DNA of 64,000 nt, from NCBI RefSeq assembly GCF_026745355.1, contig NC_079202.1, forward strand, positions 60,518,622 through 60,582,621, written 5' to 3'. Below are positions 1 through 10,500 of this stretch, in pieces. How positions within the stretch are numbered: position 1 is the stretch's first letter; each line of letters opens with the position of its first letter. Under the pieces are notes generated by a model. It saw only the letters and a program-made list of their open reading frames with translations. It had not been told where the DNA came from and did no database searches. Made by a program: the position numbers and the translations under genes. The stretch comes from Beta vulgaris subsp. vulgaris. Lineage: Eukaryota; Streptophyta; Magnoliopsida; Caryophyllales; Amaranthaceae.

Positions 1-136
1 TCTTGGTCTAATGGTTAAGATTGAAGTGCTGTGAAAGATAGGGTACATGTTCGAATCTCTCTTCCCCTTCTTTGTACTTTGTAATTTGTATAACTAAATA
101 TCCTAATAGCTAATTTCCCTCAAAAAAAAAAAAAAA
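1..136 (+). mobile_element. tRNA-derived SINE-like remnant, cut by window start
   Basis: Positions 4-19 resemble a Pol III A box (TGGTCTAATGGTTAAG) and positions 49-58 a B box (TGTTCGAATC), the spacing of a tRNA head. A non-tRNA stretch and a 15-A run at 122-136 follow. The sequence does not fold as an intact tRNA and no aminoacyl stem is visible. The 5' end lies outside the window. A SINE remnant is the best reading; chance similarity is possible. Confidence 0.4.
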
Positions 137-149
137 TCCTAATAGCTAA
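100..149 (+). repeat. 14-bp direct repeat flanking a 22-bp poly(A)-ended insert
   Basis: The 14-mer ATCCTAATAGCTAA occurs at 100-113 and again at 136-149. Between them lie only TTTCCCTC and an A run. This is the layout of a target-site duplication around an extremely 5'-truncated retrotransposed tail. Alternatively the copy is coincidental and the A run is the tail of the SINE-like sequence to the left. Confidence 0.5.
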
Positions 150-936
150 ACAAGTGTGTCGAATTCTGCAAAACCAAATGCTGCAACTAAAAAGAAATGG
201 ATGTGGTACTTTTGAATTTTGATCATGTCAAATACTAGGCTATATAATTCGCAGTTCTCGCCTCAAATAAGGTATTTATGGTCTAATATGTAAGATATAA
301 TATCATCGTGTCATTTTTTTAGTTTGGTATGGTATGGTCTGCATTTTTTTTTTCTATAGCCTGAATATTTTTTGTATACCAGCAGAACTTTTGAGCATGG
401 TATTTATATTTAGTTTGGTCTAATTTTGATAATAACATATATTAATAAATCATGAAATAAGGTGAAGAGAATTTTATACTAGCAAAAATTACGGCCCTAT
501 TTGGTAAAAGAGAATTTGGAATAAAGTTAGAGGTGTGAACTCATAATTGAGGATCTATTAATTCAATCTTTAATACACGTGCTTGGTACAAAGGTGTTTG
601 TAATAACTTATTAGGCCCGAAAAAGCTCTTTTTGAAAAAGTTAGGAGAACAACTTTTTGACATTACAGGATAATGATTGGGCTAAATTACATTTATGTTA
701 TAAAAGTTTTGAAAATTATTGACGTGACGAAAATACATCCATGTAAAATAATGGATTATGCCCAGTATTTTATACATTTAAGTAATAATCAACCATTAAC
801 TACTTATCAAACACTTCTATACAAATAGCTAATAATATCAATTAGTCAAATCAACTAATATAATCAACTATCAATAAATATAATTATACAATTAACTAAT
901 AAATATAAGTTAGGTGCTAATTGCCAAAGGCATATA
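150..936. other. AT-rich intergenic stretch
   Basis: No gene is visible. From about 490 a degenerate TIR-like end (GGCCCTATTTGGTAAAAG) resembles the end of the element at 61273. The stretch up to 905 carries AACTAATA-type short repeats typical of worn MITEs. No intact element can be delimited. Confidence 0.4.
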
Positions 937-1141
937 CTTTCTCAGTAACAAAATAGATGTTACGCTTTTTAAATATGGTTGTAACTAAATAGATATTACA
1001 GTTCTTCTTTAAGCAACAATCTCTCTTTATCTTTCTCCTATCACATGAGTCTCCTTTTTTTTTTCTCTCTCTATTTCTCTTTTATTTTAAAAATTGCTTA
1101 GAAGAATGTATTTTGAAAAATAACATCTATTTTATAACGGA
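937..1141. mobile_element. Degenerate Stowaway-type MITE
   Basis: The left end (TACTTTCTCAGTAACAAAAT) and the right end around 1118-1143 share inverted AAATAGATGTTA sequences next to TA. The interior CTCTTTATCTTTCTC...CACATGAGTC matches the interior of the cleaner copy at 10618-10827. It is non-coding. Confidence 0.5.
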
Positions 1142-1475
1142 TAAATTATATAGGCAACTAGGCATATAGCAACGTCCATTGTCAAGAGGCCAGGAAAGTA
1201 CGGTGATAGTATGAATGTGGACCTTTATCCAAGTTTCACCATCCATTTGGACATTGTGATATATGTAGCATAACATGGGCCAAAAGGACATGTTAAATGT
1301 TGTTGAATATCGTAAACAAGAGCCAGTATCGTATATAAGAGCCAGAACTACATGTTTCACCAAATCGTTACTGACTTACTGCTTCAGCTTCGACTTTATG
1401 TTGCTGTCAAAAAAAAAAAAAAAAAAATCGACTTTATGTTCCATCATAAGTCACAAACCACTTAAGTATAACATA
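1142..1475. other. Intergenic, no gene seen
   Basis: Short ORFs lie on both strands but none has a recognisable domain, splice structure or codon pattern. A 19-A run lies near 1410. Nothing else is supported. Confidence 0.4.
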
Positions 1476-1736
1476 CTTCCTCTATTTAAAAATAGTTGCA
1501 CCATTTTTAACTTTCACACATGTTGATGTATAATTTCAACCATTAATATTTTTAATTATCAAGAAGTAAAAATTATAAAAAGTTTATATTTTAAAAAAAT
1601 TACATCGAAACAAATCTAACAAGACTACACATAATTATGTTTTTTTCTAAAATATAAATCACCAAAGACAATCTAAATGTAAGATATGAATAGTGCACAA
1701 AATAGACATGGTGCAACTATTTCTAAACGGAGGAAG
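1476..1736. mobile_element. Stowaway-type MITE, TA target duplication
   Basis: About 30-bp inverted termini (CTTCCTCTATTTAAAAATAG at the left, the complement of CTATTTCTAAACGGAGGAAG at the right) are flanked by TA at 1474-1475 and 1737-1738. The length of 261 bp and the CTTCCTC ends fit Tc1/mariner-derived Stowaway MITEs. Close relatives lie at 22359, 22911, 29009 and 38420. Confidence 0.85.
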
Positions 1737-1738
1737 TA

Positions 1739-3036
1739 TATAGCTAATTGGCTATACGATCATTATTATATTAATATTATGGTGCAACAAATTAGTCTTC
1801 ACTTTTTCATTATTAGAGAAGGCAAATAAATAAAAAAAATTAAATTTCTCTCTGTATATGATTCACTTACAAAAGATAAATAATTATGTATAAACTTGCG
1901 TGAGATGGTCTTGGAATAGTTTCTCATTCGTGAAATAACGAAATTTAGAAGAACTTATCATCCATCTTTTATGAGGTCATATACTTATAGTCGTATGTAT
2001 ATCCCTTTATAAAAAATGGTCAAAATAATATGTTTTAAGTGATCTAAACATGGTAAATTTATTAGTATATATTATGAAAACAATTATATTATACGTTTAG
2101 AATATATGTTGTACCCAAGATCTGTGATAGAATTTTGTCTATATTACTATTTTTAGTCGTTCATTTACACAAAATAGAAAAGATATATCTGATATGTGTA
2201 GATTTAAATTTTCATAGTTGTAAAAAAAGCTTTCAATATCCATAAACTTTGTGTGTAGAACTTGTTGAAAATCGGTATAGCAACAGTTGTTGGTTGGTTC
2301 ACAATTTCTCACCCGTAAGAATTAATGGTATGTTCTCCACAACTTATTTTCAATTCAGTTCAGTTTAATTCAATTTAGTTCAGTTCATTTCACTTCAATT
2401 CAGTTCAATTCAGCTCTGAACAATACTTTTACTCTCACGTATCACTATTCATTTCAGTTCAATTTAACTGTTTTATACCGAAACACAAGCCCTAGAAAGA
2501 TGTCACGCAAAATTTACTAAAATTATCCACCGCATCTTTAAGCGAAAGCCAATAGAGCAAAAATTCATGTTGTATTGCTATTTATGGTTATCAAAACTAC
2601 ACATCGATGTTTCTAGACGTCTATATTGTTCAACGAGCTTTTACCTTACACCCTGTTGATGGATAAGGATGTTTGGAAACAAAAGTAAAAGGATAAGGAT
2701 ATTTGTTAACTATCGTTGAAAAAGGTTAGTGGTATAATTCAAGTTGCAATGATAAGGTGAACAAGATTAACTAAGAGAATTTCCAGACACCATTCATGAC
2801 TTAATCATAATTTGGACTATGATAAAGTTTGTTTGTCCTGGAAAATCAAATTTAGTTAAGGGTTTTTTTTATATACTTCATTACAAGCCTCTATGTCATT
2901 TCAACTCAAAGTTAACATTTAGCAAAAAATGATTACTTAGTAATAACTCAACAAAATACTTTAGGTAAGTCTTGGAAAAATCACAAACCTCTATATTATA
3001 ACTAATTTTTCTTAAACTAATCTTTATTTTTGAAGC
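1739..3036. other. Intergenic; contains a TTCAGTTCAATT-rich repeat at about 2326-2490
   Basis: No gene is visible. The segment 2326-2490 is built of imperfect TTCAGTTCAATT units and ends in GTTTTATACCGAAACACAAG. The same sequence occurs inverted at 29338-29463, and a more diverged form lies at 23645-23830. This identifies a dispersed MITE family of about 150 bp. The rest is unrecognised AT-rich DNA. Confidence 0.45.
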
Positions 3037-3810
3037 TGATAGATAAAACCATTCATGAGTTTCCAACCAGCAGTCTAAACTTTTGGTTGAGTTGATCATT
3101 TGACATGGTATCACAGCAATGTCATATAAAGGTCACGGGGTCAAATCTCATCCACCCCTCATTTCTAAGTAGAATATTTAGAGCCAAATATTAGAGGGGT
3201 CAGTGCTGCATCCAAACTTCAAGTCCAATGGGCTCTCGCGTGAAGGGGTTCGATTAGGGATATCAATATGTAGGATCTAGACCGGATTCTCTTGGATCTA
3301 GATGCAGATCTGTTTTCAAGCATGCATCCAAATTTGATTTGGATCCATTGTGTAATAAAATTGAGAATCCAGATTCGGGTCCAAAACGGATCCTGGCCTA
3401 TTTTCTTCAAATGATCCTAATTTTCACAATAATTAAAGATCTTTAAATAACAAAACACCACTATTTAGTATTTCATTTGTCGGCGTTAAGTAAACAAGCA
3501 TTCAACCTAAATAAATGAAATCTAAGCATAAATAACATTAAGTTTTATCCTTTAATTATACATTTTAAAATAACTTTTAAGAAACGTAAATGAATTCGGG
3601 TTTGGGTAATAATTTAAGATTCAATCCATATATGTTTTCTAAAAATAGGATATATATCCTACCCGGATCCGCGGAGTCCAAATTTGAGGATCTAGATACG
3701 CTAAAAACGAATCTGGCTCCATGAATCCAGGTAAGACCCATTGACATCCCTAGGCGTGATAGAGTATATGAGACTTTAACCACTAGCGTTATCTTAATTT
3801 GCTTTCAGGC
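3037..3810 (+). mobile_element. TRIM-like LTR element remnant interrupted by an hAT MITE
   Basis: An LTR-like segment (TGATAGATAAAACC... to ...CATTTGACA, about 3037-3103) is followed by TGGTATCACAGC at 3104, close to the initiator-Met tRNA primer site TGGTATCAGAGC used by plant Copia and TRIM elements. A purine tract precedes the MITE at 3255-3752. A second LTR-like start (TGATAGAGTATATGAG) follows at about 3757. No coding capacity remains. The same LTR type recurs at 32752. Confidence 0.5.
3255..3752. mobile_element. hAT-type MITE with imperfect 8-bp target duplication
   Basis: The termini TAGGGATATCAATATG and CCATTGACATCCCTA are inverted copies of the common plant hAT MITE end TAGGGATGTCAATGGG. 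The flanks GGTTCGAT and GGCGTGAT agree at 6 of 8 bases, as expected for an old hAT duplication. The short ORFs inside carry no transposase motif. It lies inside the TRIM-like remnant. Confidence 0.65.
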
Positions 3811-4347
3811 GTGTTTGTTTGATATACATGTGATGATGTTACTCAACTTAGCGGTTTTGTTTTGAGACATTTTTTTTTGCACGATATTGCCCTATGTGGA
3901 CGGTATGTTAGGAATTATTTTCACTTTGATGCAAAGCGGAAAATGTTTTTTATTTTAGCAATACGTATGGAAAAAAATCTAATTTAAAAAATTGTTATAT
4001 TTTACTGATAGGAATAATAATACATGATATTCTCTTCCTAGGTTGAGATATTATACTATATTTGTAAAATAATATTTTAATGTATTATGTTATCTATCTT
4101 TACCTATCTTGTTAGTTTTTTTATATGATTATTGCAATATATCTTATAAATGTTTTGAATACAATCAAACGAGAAATTGACATTATCTAACATGACATCA
4201 AGAACAAATTAGATCTCGTGATCATCTATAAATTTTTTTTTACCCATAGGTTAGAAAATTAAACCCACCCTGTACATGATTCACAATAGTATGTACAAAT
4301 ACATTTTTTTTTAACCTTTCACGTCTTTATCATTAATATTCTATCTA
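3811..4347. other. AT-rich intergenic stretch
   Basis: No ORF, RNA gene or clear repeat can be supported here. Confidence 0.4.
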
Positions 4348-4525
4348 CTTCCTCAGTTTCATATTACTCGCTACACTTCTCAATTCACGGACTCCTAGAC
4401 AATTTTTGGAGAAAAAAGAGATAGAGAGTAAAAAGAAAAGGGATCCATGTGAGAGGAGAAGTGTAACAAGTAATGTGAAACTTTTTATAATGAAAAAAGC
4501 AACGAGTATTATGAAACAGAGGAAG
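4348..4525. mobile_element. Stowaway-type MITE, TA target duplication
   Basis: The ends CTTCCTCAGTTTCATATTAC and its inverted counterpart (GTATTATGAAACAGAGGAAG) are bounded by TA at 4346-4347 and 4526-4527. It is 178 bp long and of the same subfamily as the element in EDR4 intron 2 (10618-10827): both contain an ACTCGCTACACTT motif and its inverse. Confidence 0.85.
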
Positions 4526-4611
4526 TACATATGTTTTGTGAAGTGTTGATTATATTAGGAGACCATAGTAATTAGTACACACCAAACTAGCATATAAACA
4601 CCGTGGCTTAA

Positions 4612-4969
4612 GGCTATGTTTAGTTCACCTGAAATTTTCTGATCTGAACTTATCTGATCTGATCTGAACTTATTTTTTCTGATCTGATCTGAACTTATTT
4701 TTTCTGATTACAAGATCTTATCTTTTAGATTTTTCTCAATATATAAGAAAAAATATAGTCATGTGGGGTCTTGTTTGATTCGTCTCAATGAACACTTTAT
4801 TAATATTCAATTATTATAATTTTTACTAATATGTAATGAAAGATATAATGATTTTTAAATATAAGCATGATCTGAACTGATCTGATCTGAACTTATTTTT
4901 TTCTGATCTGATCTGATCTGATCTGATTAGATCTGAAATAAGCAAAAATAAGGTGAACTGAACATAGCC
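4612..4969. mobile_element. PIF/Harbinger-type (Tourist-like) MITE
   Basis: Near-perfect 18-bp TIRs (GGCTATGTTTAGTTCACC at the left, the complement of GGTGAACTGAACATAGCC at the right) are flanked by the 3-bp duplication TAA at 4609-4611 and 4970-4972. The subterminal regions are runs of GATCT units, seen at 4639-4705 and 4871-4935. It is 358 bp and non-coding. Confidence 0.85.
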
Positions 4970-4972
4970 TAA

Positions 4973-5362
4973 GTGTTGCCGCCAATCTTCTAATCATTGA
5001 CAGGCATAAAAAAAAATGATGATTGCATCATATTGTATGAAATCATACTCTATCTAATTGCGCAAGAAATATGATAATTACTCCAATTTAAAATCTCTCT
5101 CATTATGAGCCAAGAGCAAGAGACAAATCAACAATTCGATTAATGGAAGCAAATTAATTAAAAAATTGAATGACAAACACTGCCAAAAAGCTTACTTGTC
5201 TCATTATGCACTTGATAGCAATTTGTATGTTGGTTTGACAGCATAAAATGGAAGTACTAACACATCATAAATAGCATTGATTGAATTATTTTTAAGAAAG
5301 AAACCTATAATTAGTATTCTAATCCCTTCATTAAACATAAGGCTAATTTATGTTGAATGAGC
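4973..5362. other. Intergenic, no gene seen
   Basis: AT-rich DNA with no supported feature. The TAA duplication of the preceding MITE marks its left edge. Confidence 0.4.
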
Positions 5363-5713
5363 TCAGAAGTCAAAAGAAGCCAAGAGGTAATTGTTGAAAT
5401 GTGGGGTAGTGCTGGTATAATGGTGGGTCTGTACCACCCAATCACACCCATTGTGATTTGTGAGCTCTTTTTGACAGAAAACTATACTTTCTATGTTTGC
5501 TGACCAAATGAAAAATGGGACTAAGAAAAAACAGAAGATTAGACCTAAAAATGATGCCTTTTTTCCTGTTTGGTTGGGAGAAGAGGAAGAGAAGAACAAG
5601 TAAACAACCACAGATGTTGCACACAGGCACAGCCCACAGAGAGATATAGAAGTATGCAATGCTAATGACCTGCAAAAATACAGTGTTAATGTAGCCCTCA
5701 TAAATATAGACAA
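5363..5713 (-). pseudogene. Unrecognised hydrophobic ORF, possible orphan exon
   Basis: A 116-codon minus-strand ORF overlaps a 77-codon ORF in another frame. Both are rich in hydrophobic residues. A TTTTTGCAG acceptor-like site lies at about 5671-5679, directly before a stretch reading VISIAYFYISLWAVPVCNIC, which looks like one membrane helix. No donor partner, upstream exon or family could be identified. It may be the last exon of a decayed membrane-protein gene, or chance. Confidence 0.2.
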
Positions 5714-5869
5714 GAAGTTACATAAATGATGATATTGCTGCTTCTAGTCTCCTATATTTTCCTCCATACGTAATCACTCCATTTTTTTATAAAAAAAATG
5801 AAATCAAATGGACCCGATGCATACTAATTTAGTGTGTATCGGGTTGGTAAGATATTAACTTCATATAGA

Positions 5870-6486
5870 TAGAGATGGCTAGTGCGGGGTGGTTTGTGGG
5901 TCCTAGTGGGTCGGGCTGAGATTTCACGGTCCAGGACCGGACCGTGAAATTCACGGTTTTGGTGGGCTGGTCCACGGGCTGAAAAGTCTTAGCTTACATC
6001 AGTTTGTTACCGATTTTCATGGTTCGGGAAGCGGATTTGGCGGTTTGTGAGCCTAGCGGGCTGGCATGAGATTTTTTTTTCAAAGTTATATAATCATTTA
6101 TTATTGTTATATAAAACCTTTAATATTAATTAAATAATATACAATTATTAATATTAATGAATAATTTCATTATTTTTGAATTTGATTGAATTATAATATA
6201 TGCAATTTGATTAAAATATATACAATTTGATTAAAATATACACAGTTTGGTTGAATAATTACTTGGGCTGGTCCAGTTCATGGGTTGGGCTGGACCGCTT
6301 TTGTGGATATGGCTAGGCGATTTTAGTAGCGGACTTTATCGTGGACTGGGTTCAGAAAATCTGTCTCACGATCCATCCACCAATTTCATGGTTAGAGCTA
6401 GGATGAACCGGACTTTATGCGGGCTCAGCCCACACGACCCAAGAGGCAGGATGGGCTGGATTGACCCGCACTGTTGGCCATCTCTA
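5870..6486. mobile_element. hAT-type MITE, GC-rich ends
   Basis: The ends TAGAGATGGCTAGTGCGGGG and its inverted match (CCCGCACTGTTGGCCATCTCTA) are typical of plant hAT MITEs. The arms contain repeated GGGCTGG and CACGGTCC units, while the centre at 6070-6245 is AT-rich. No clean 8-bp duplication remains, so the insertion is old. The 85-codon ORF at its right end is a by-product of the GC-rich arm. Confidence 0.6.
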
Positions 6487-7599
6487 ATTTTATATAATGA
6501 GTTCTACAAAGATATACAATATAATATGTTTTATTAATGGAAAACACAATGTGAAATATATGCAATAGTATAATCTAAGAATTAATTAAAAAAATTTAAC
6601 ATATATAAAGATCTAACATAATGAAGATGTATATTATCAACATAGCTTTACCATTTTCCGTATATATATGAAGTAAAGTCATGTATAATATCAACAATCA
6701 GCATCATGTTTTAGATGTGTGAACTTAAAAAGAGTAATTGCTACTCCATTATACAAAAAAACAGTCATAATTTCAAACAACTTAAGAAGAGAATCTCCAT
6801 CTAAAATCAAAGTCATCAACTACAAAAGACTTGTGATTTACTCCATTAGACAATAACTCTTCAAAAAATTTCCACAACGGCCAAAACCCTTCTTTTACTT
6901 TCTCTCACTAGTCCACATTAAGCATTAAAAAACGAGAAGAAATTCGAACAAAATAAAACAAAGCAAATTAAAGCTGTCTAATAAAAATTAAAGCAAATTA
7001 AAGCTGTAGAAAAAGCATACTCTAGCATCAATTTTTACCTTTAAACAACTAAAACGATGTCGTTTATTCACCCTTTTTAATCCTTTTGTTACTTTTAGTC
7101 TCAAAAATTGCAAAAAAAAATTATTCTCAGTGAAAACTTTATCTGTTGATGTGAAAGACCGCAAGAATGGCAAAAAGAATCCCAACCCACAATATTTCCT
7201 CAATTGCAACACCCACAAAAAAGCAAAGGGTCCCTCAATTTTTTTTATTTTTTTTATTTTGTTTTTCCCTCTTTTTTCCACTTAATTTTTGCTTCTTTGA
7301 ATTCCCCAAAATTTGACAATAGTACAAAACAGAACAACAATTTCATGTAACTTTCACTTCTGGGTTTCTGTATTTTCCTCTCCTTTAATTTGGTGCCTCT
7401 TTAATGTATGTTGGGTCAATTTCTTGTTACCAAGTTTTCACATTTCTCCCAAAAATATTAAGATAAAATTGGAAATCTAGAAATTTGTCCTTTTTTTCTT
7501 GTCAAAAAGAGGTTATTTGGTTTAGTTTTTGTTTGTTCTTTTAGATCAATGATGTTACATTAGTTTTTGTAATTTTTTGGGTTGAAAAGATCCCAGAAA
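6487..7599 (+). promoter_or_regulatory. Upstream region of the EDR4-like gene
   Basis: This 1.1 kb interval holds no supported gene. From about 7230 to 7560 it becomes a T/C-rich leader with long T runs, as in plant 5' UTRs. No single TATA box stands out. An ORF at 6988-7281 on the minus strand is low-complexity Lys/Phe-rich sequence and is not accepted. Confidence 0.35.
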
Positions 7600-10500
7600 A
7601 TGGCTGTTGAATCCTCCAAACTAAGGTTAGTTCGTTGTCCCAAGTGTGAAAATTTACTTCCTGAGCTCCCTGATTACTCTGTCTATCAGTGTGGTGGCTG
7701 TGGTGCAGTTTTAAGAGGTAATTTTAACAGTTTTTTGTATTATTTTTTGGTTAAAGATTTGATCTTTTTATTAAAATGAAATTATTTATATGTTAATGTT
7801 GCTTATTTTGTTTGTGGGTTTGCTTGATATTGCTCTTTTTTGCAAGATTTGGGTTGTGATTTTGAGTTGATTTTTTTTTGGTTCTTTCTTCCATTTTTGT
7901 TGGTTTTTAATTTGCAGCAAAGAAAGTTAATTCAGAAGCTGGTAATGAGGCACATAAGTCCACTGAGGAGATAGTTGGGGTGGTTTCTGACAAATCTGAG
8001 AATTTTTTGGGGAAATCAGATAAAATATTGGGGAAAGGGACTGTTTCTGGGGTTGAGAATGGTGAGAGTAGGGTGAGTAATGGTGAAGGGAGTAATGGAG
8101 TTGTTGAAAATTCTGGGAATGATTCTAAGAGAGAAATTGGTGCTTGGGATGTTGAGAATGGAAATTCTAGTAAAAGTGAAATGGGTAATGGCAATTTGGA
8201 AGCTAAAGTAGATAAGTTAGAGACTGCAGGTGGTAATGTAGATGGTTTGAGGAGATCGAGTCGAGTGTTTGAGCGTAAATCAAGTGATATAGGGGCGGGG
8301 GAGCGATTTGGGAGGATTAGACGAGATTATTTTGAAGGGGTGAGGTCTTCAAGTTCAAATCATTTGGGTGACTCTTCCAAGTATAACTTGGATTCTGTCT
8401 ATCGAGATGAAGCAAGTCGAGTTACAAGAGCGGAGCTTATTGAACATGACCGAGAGGAGCTTTTGAGAAAGTTGGATGAATTGAAGGATCAACTTAGTAG
8501 GGTTAACAATGTGAATGACAAGTTCCATGAGAAACCTCCACTGGAGCACAGGATGGCTTCTGTGGAGCCTTGTGTTGAACCCGTGGATTGTTTTCGTGAT
8601 CATCCCTCTAGCTTCCACCAAGGTTCAAGACAATATTCTTCTCCTAATAAACATGTTGCTGGACCACCCTACTTTGAGCATTATCATGAGCGTTTTCCAG
8701 CTACCCATAATTACCACAGCTCATTAAGCAGCTCAAATCATGTCCCTAGGTATGAAGATGCATTTGAAGCTCAAATACTCCGGAGACCTCCTCCACAACG
8801 AATCCCAAGTCACCATCAATATATGGGTCCTGAGCTAGACTCCTTTGAGTCTCATCCATATGGTATGGCTTCCAATCATCATCCGTGTTCTTGCTATAGA
8901 TGTTATGAACGACAACTGCAAGCTCCTATGCAAATCCCACCACCACCCTTTGCAAATAGAAGGTTTCCTCATGTTGCGAACAAGTCCATGTCATGCCATC
9001 GTGAACTTCAAGGGGCTTTCGGTTCACATGGGTATAATTCTAGGATAGTTGATCCACAACCTCACACAAGGTGGCCAAGTGAGCTTAGTGTTGAAACAGG
9101 GAGCTTATCTCGTGGTCGTCCTCAAAGGGTGGTTCTACCTAGTGGACATCGTTACCGTCCTGTAGCAGGTGGTGCTCCATTTGTAACATGTCACAATTGC
9201 TTTGAGGTACTAAAGTTGCCTAAAAAGGTGTTTTGCAAGAAGGATGAGTGGCAAATATCTTGTGGAGCATGCTCTACTATAATCTCTTTCACAGTTACAG
9301 ATGAAAAACTTGTACCTGTTGACACATCGGTGAAGCAAACAACCTCTGAAGCTTTTGACAAATCCAATGGGGTGGGTCATGGAAATAATGCAAGCTTTTG
9401 CTCCGAGGATTATGCTAACTCGGTTTATGATTTTCAAGCAATGGATAGAGAACCTGTTTCCTCATCAACTTGCCGGGGTGTAAGCTCCAGCAAGTCTGAT
9501 GAAATGCACAACCTTCACTCAGTTTCTGTTACTACTTCCGAGGATGAACATTTTTCAGATGATTTGGTTGTTAAGAAAGGAGTTACCTCCACAAACATCC
9601 CACCCGAAAAAGTTGCATCTTCGCCTTCTCCCCCGGGTTCACCTCTTAAAGATCCTTTTGATTACACATCCAAATATCGTGGAATAAACCGTTACGGAAA
9701 TGGAAATCTGAGTAGTCGCTCAGACCAAGAGAGGATTATTACAAACAAGAGTGCTGTTCGGCAGAATTCCTTGAAGGAGTCACTGGCAACTGAGATGGAG
9801 ATATCACCTAATGCTTACAGAAGCGATGTAGGGCCACAAGACTCTGCAGATAAAACCAGAGAAGACAATAACCCAAAAATTAAGAGAGGGGTAGATTCAT
9901 TTTTATCAGGAATTATTAAGAAAAGCTTCCGAGATTTTTCTAAATCCAATCAAACTATGGAAAGTGGAAAACGAAATGTTACAGTTAATGGGCATCTAAT
10001 ACCAGATAAATTGGTCAAGAAGGCAGAAAAGATGGCAGGTCCAATATACCCTGGACAATACTGGTATGTTCTTGCAGTACATCATATACCATTTCTTATA
10101 CTATCTTTGAATGGTAGCGTAGATTTTCGTTGTGCTGTGATGGACATTATAGATTTAATTATTATTTGCTTTTCTGAGAGGCCTTCTTTGGTTTGATTAC
10201 TATAAGAGTTAAAAGTTTCCCAGCAGTAAAATAACTACTGTAGTAAATTTCTGGAACTTTTACCAAGTTCATCTCTGACTGATCATATGCTAGAGTGTCA
10301 ATAATCTTGAAGTATTCAATCTGGCGTAAATCTAAATCTCGAACTGCAGCTCATATCCCGAGTTTTATTTCTTGCTACAGATCGTAACTCCTTAATTCCT
10401 TGGATGAGGCATGATATCGTGCCTCAGCTGAGCAAGGCCCATGTCAGAGTTCACGAATTCAAGCCCCACATTTTCTCCATTAAACCTGTGCCCATCTTTG

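Noticed and set aside
1..70. Functional tRNA gene at the window start
   Set aside because: A- and B-box-like words are present, but no cloverleaf or acceptor stem can be formed and an A-tailed SINE-like body follows.
7582..7599. Non-ATG start for the EDR4-like gene
   Set aside because: The frame is open from a TTG, but the first ATG at 7600 lies nine codons before the zinc ribbon, as usual for the family.
10064..10196. EDR4 exon 2 reading through to a stop at 10196
   Set aside because: A GT donor at 10064 joins in phase to 11157 and restores the conserved YWYDYRAGFWG block; the read-through tail is intronic.
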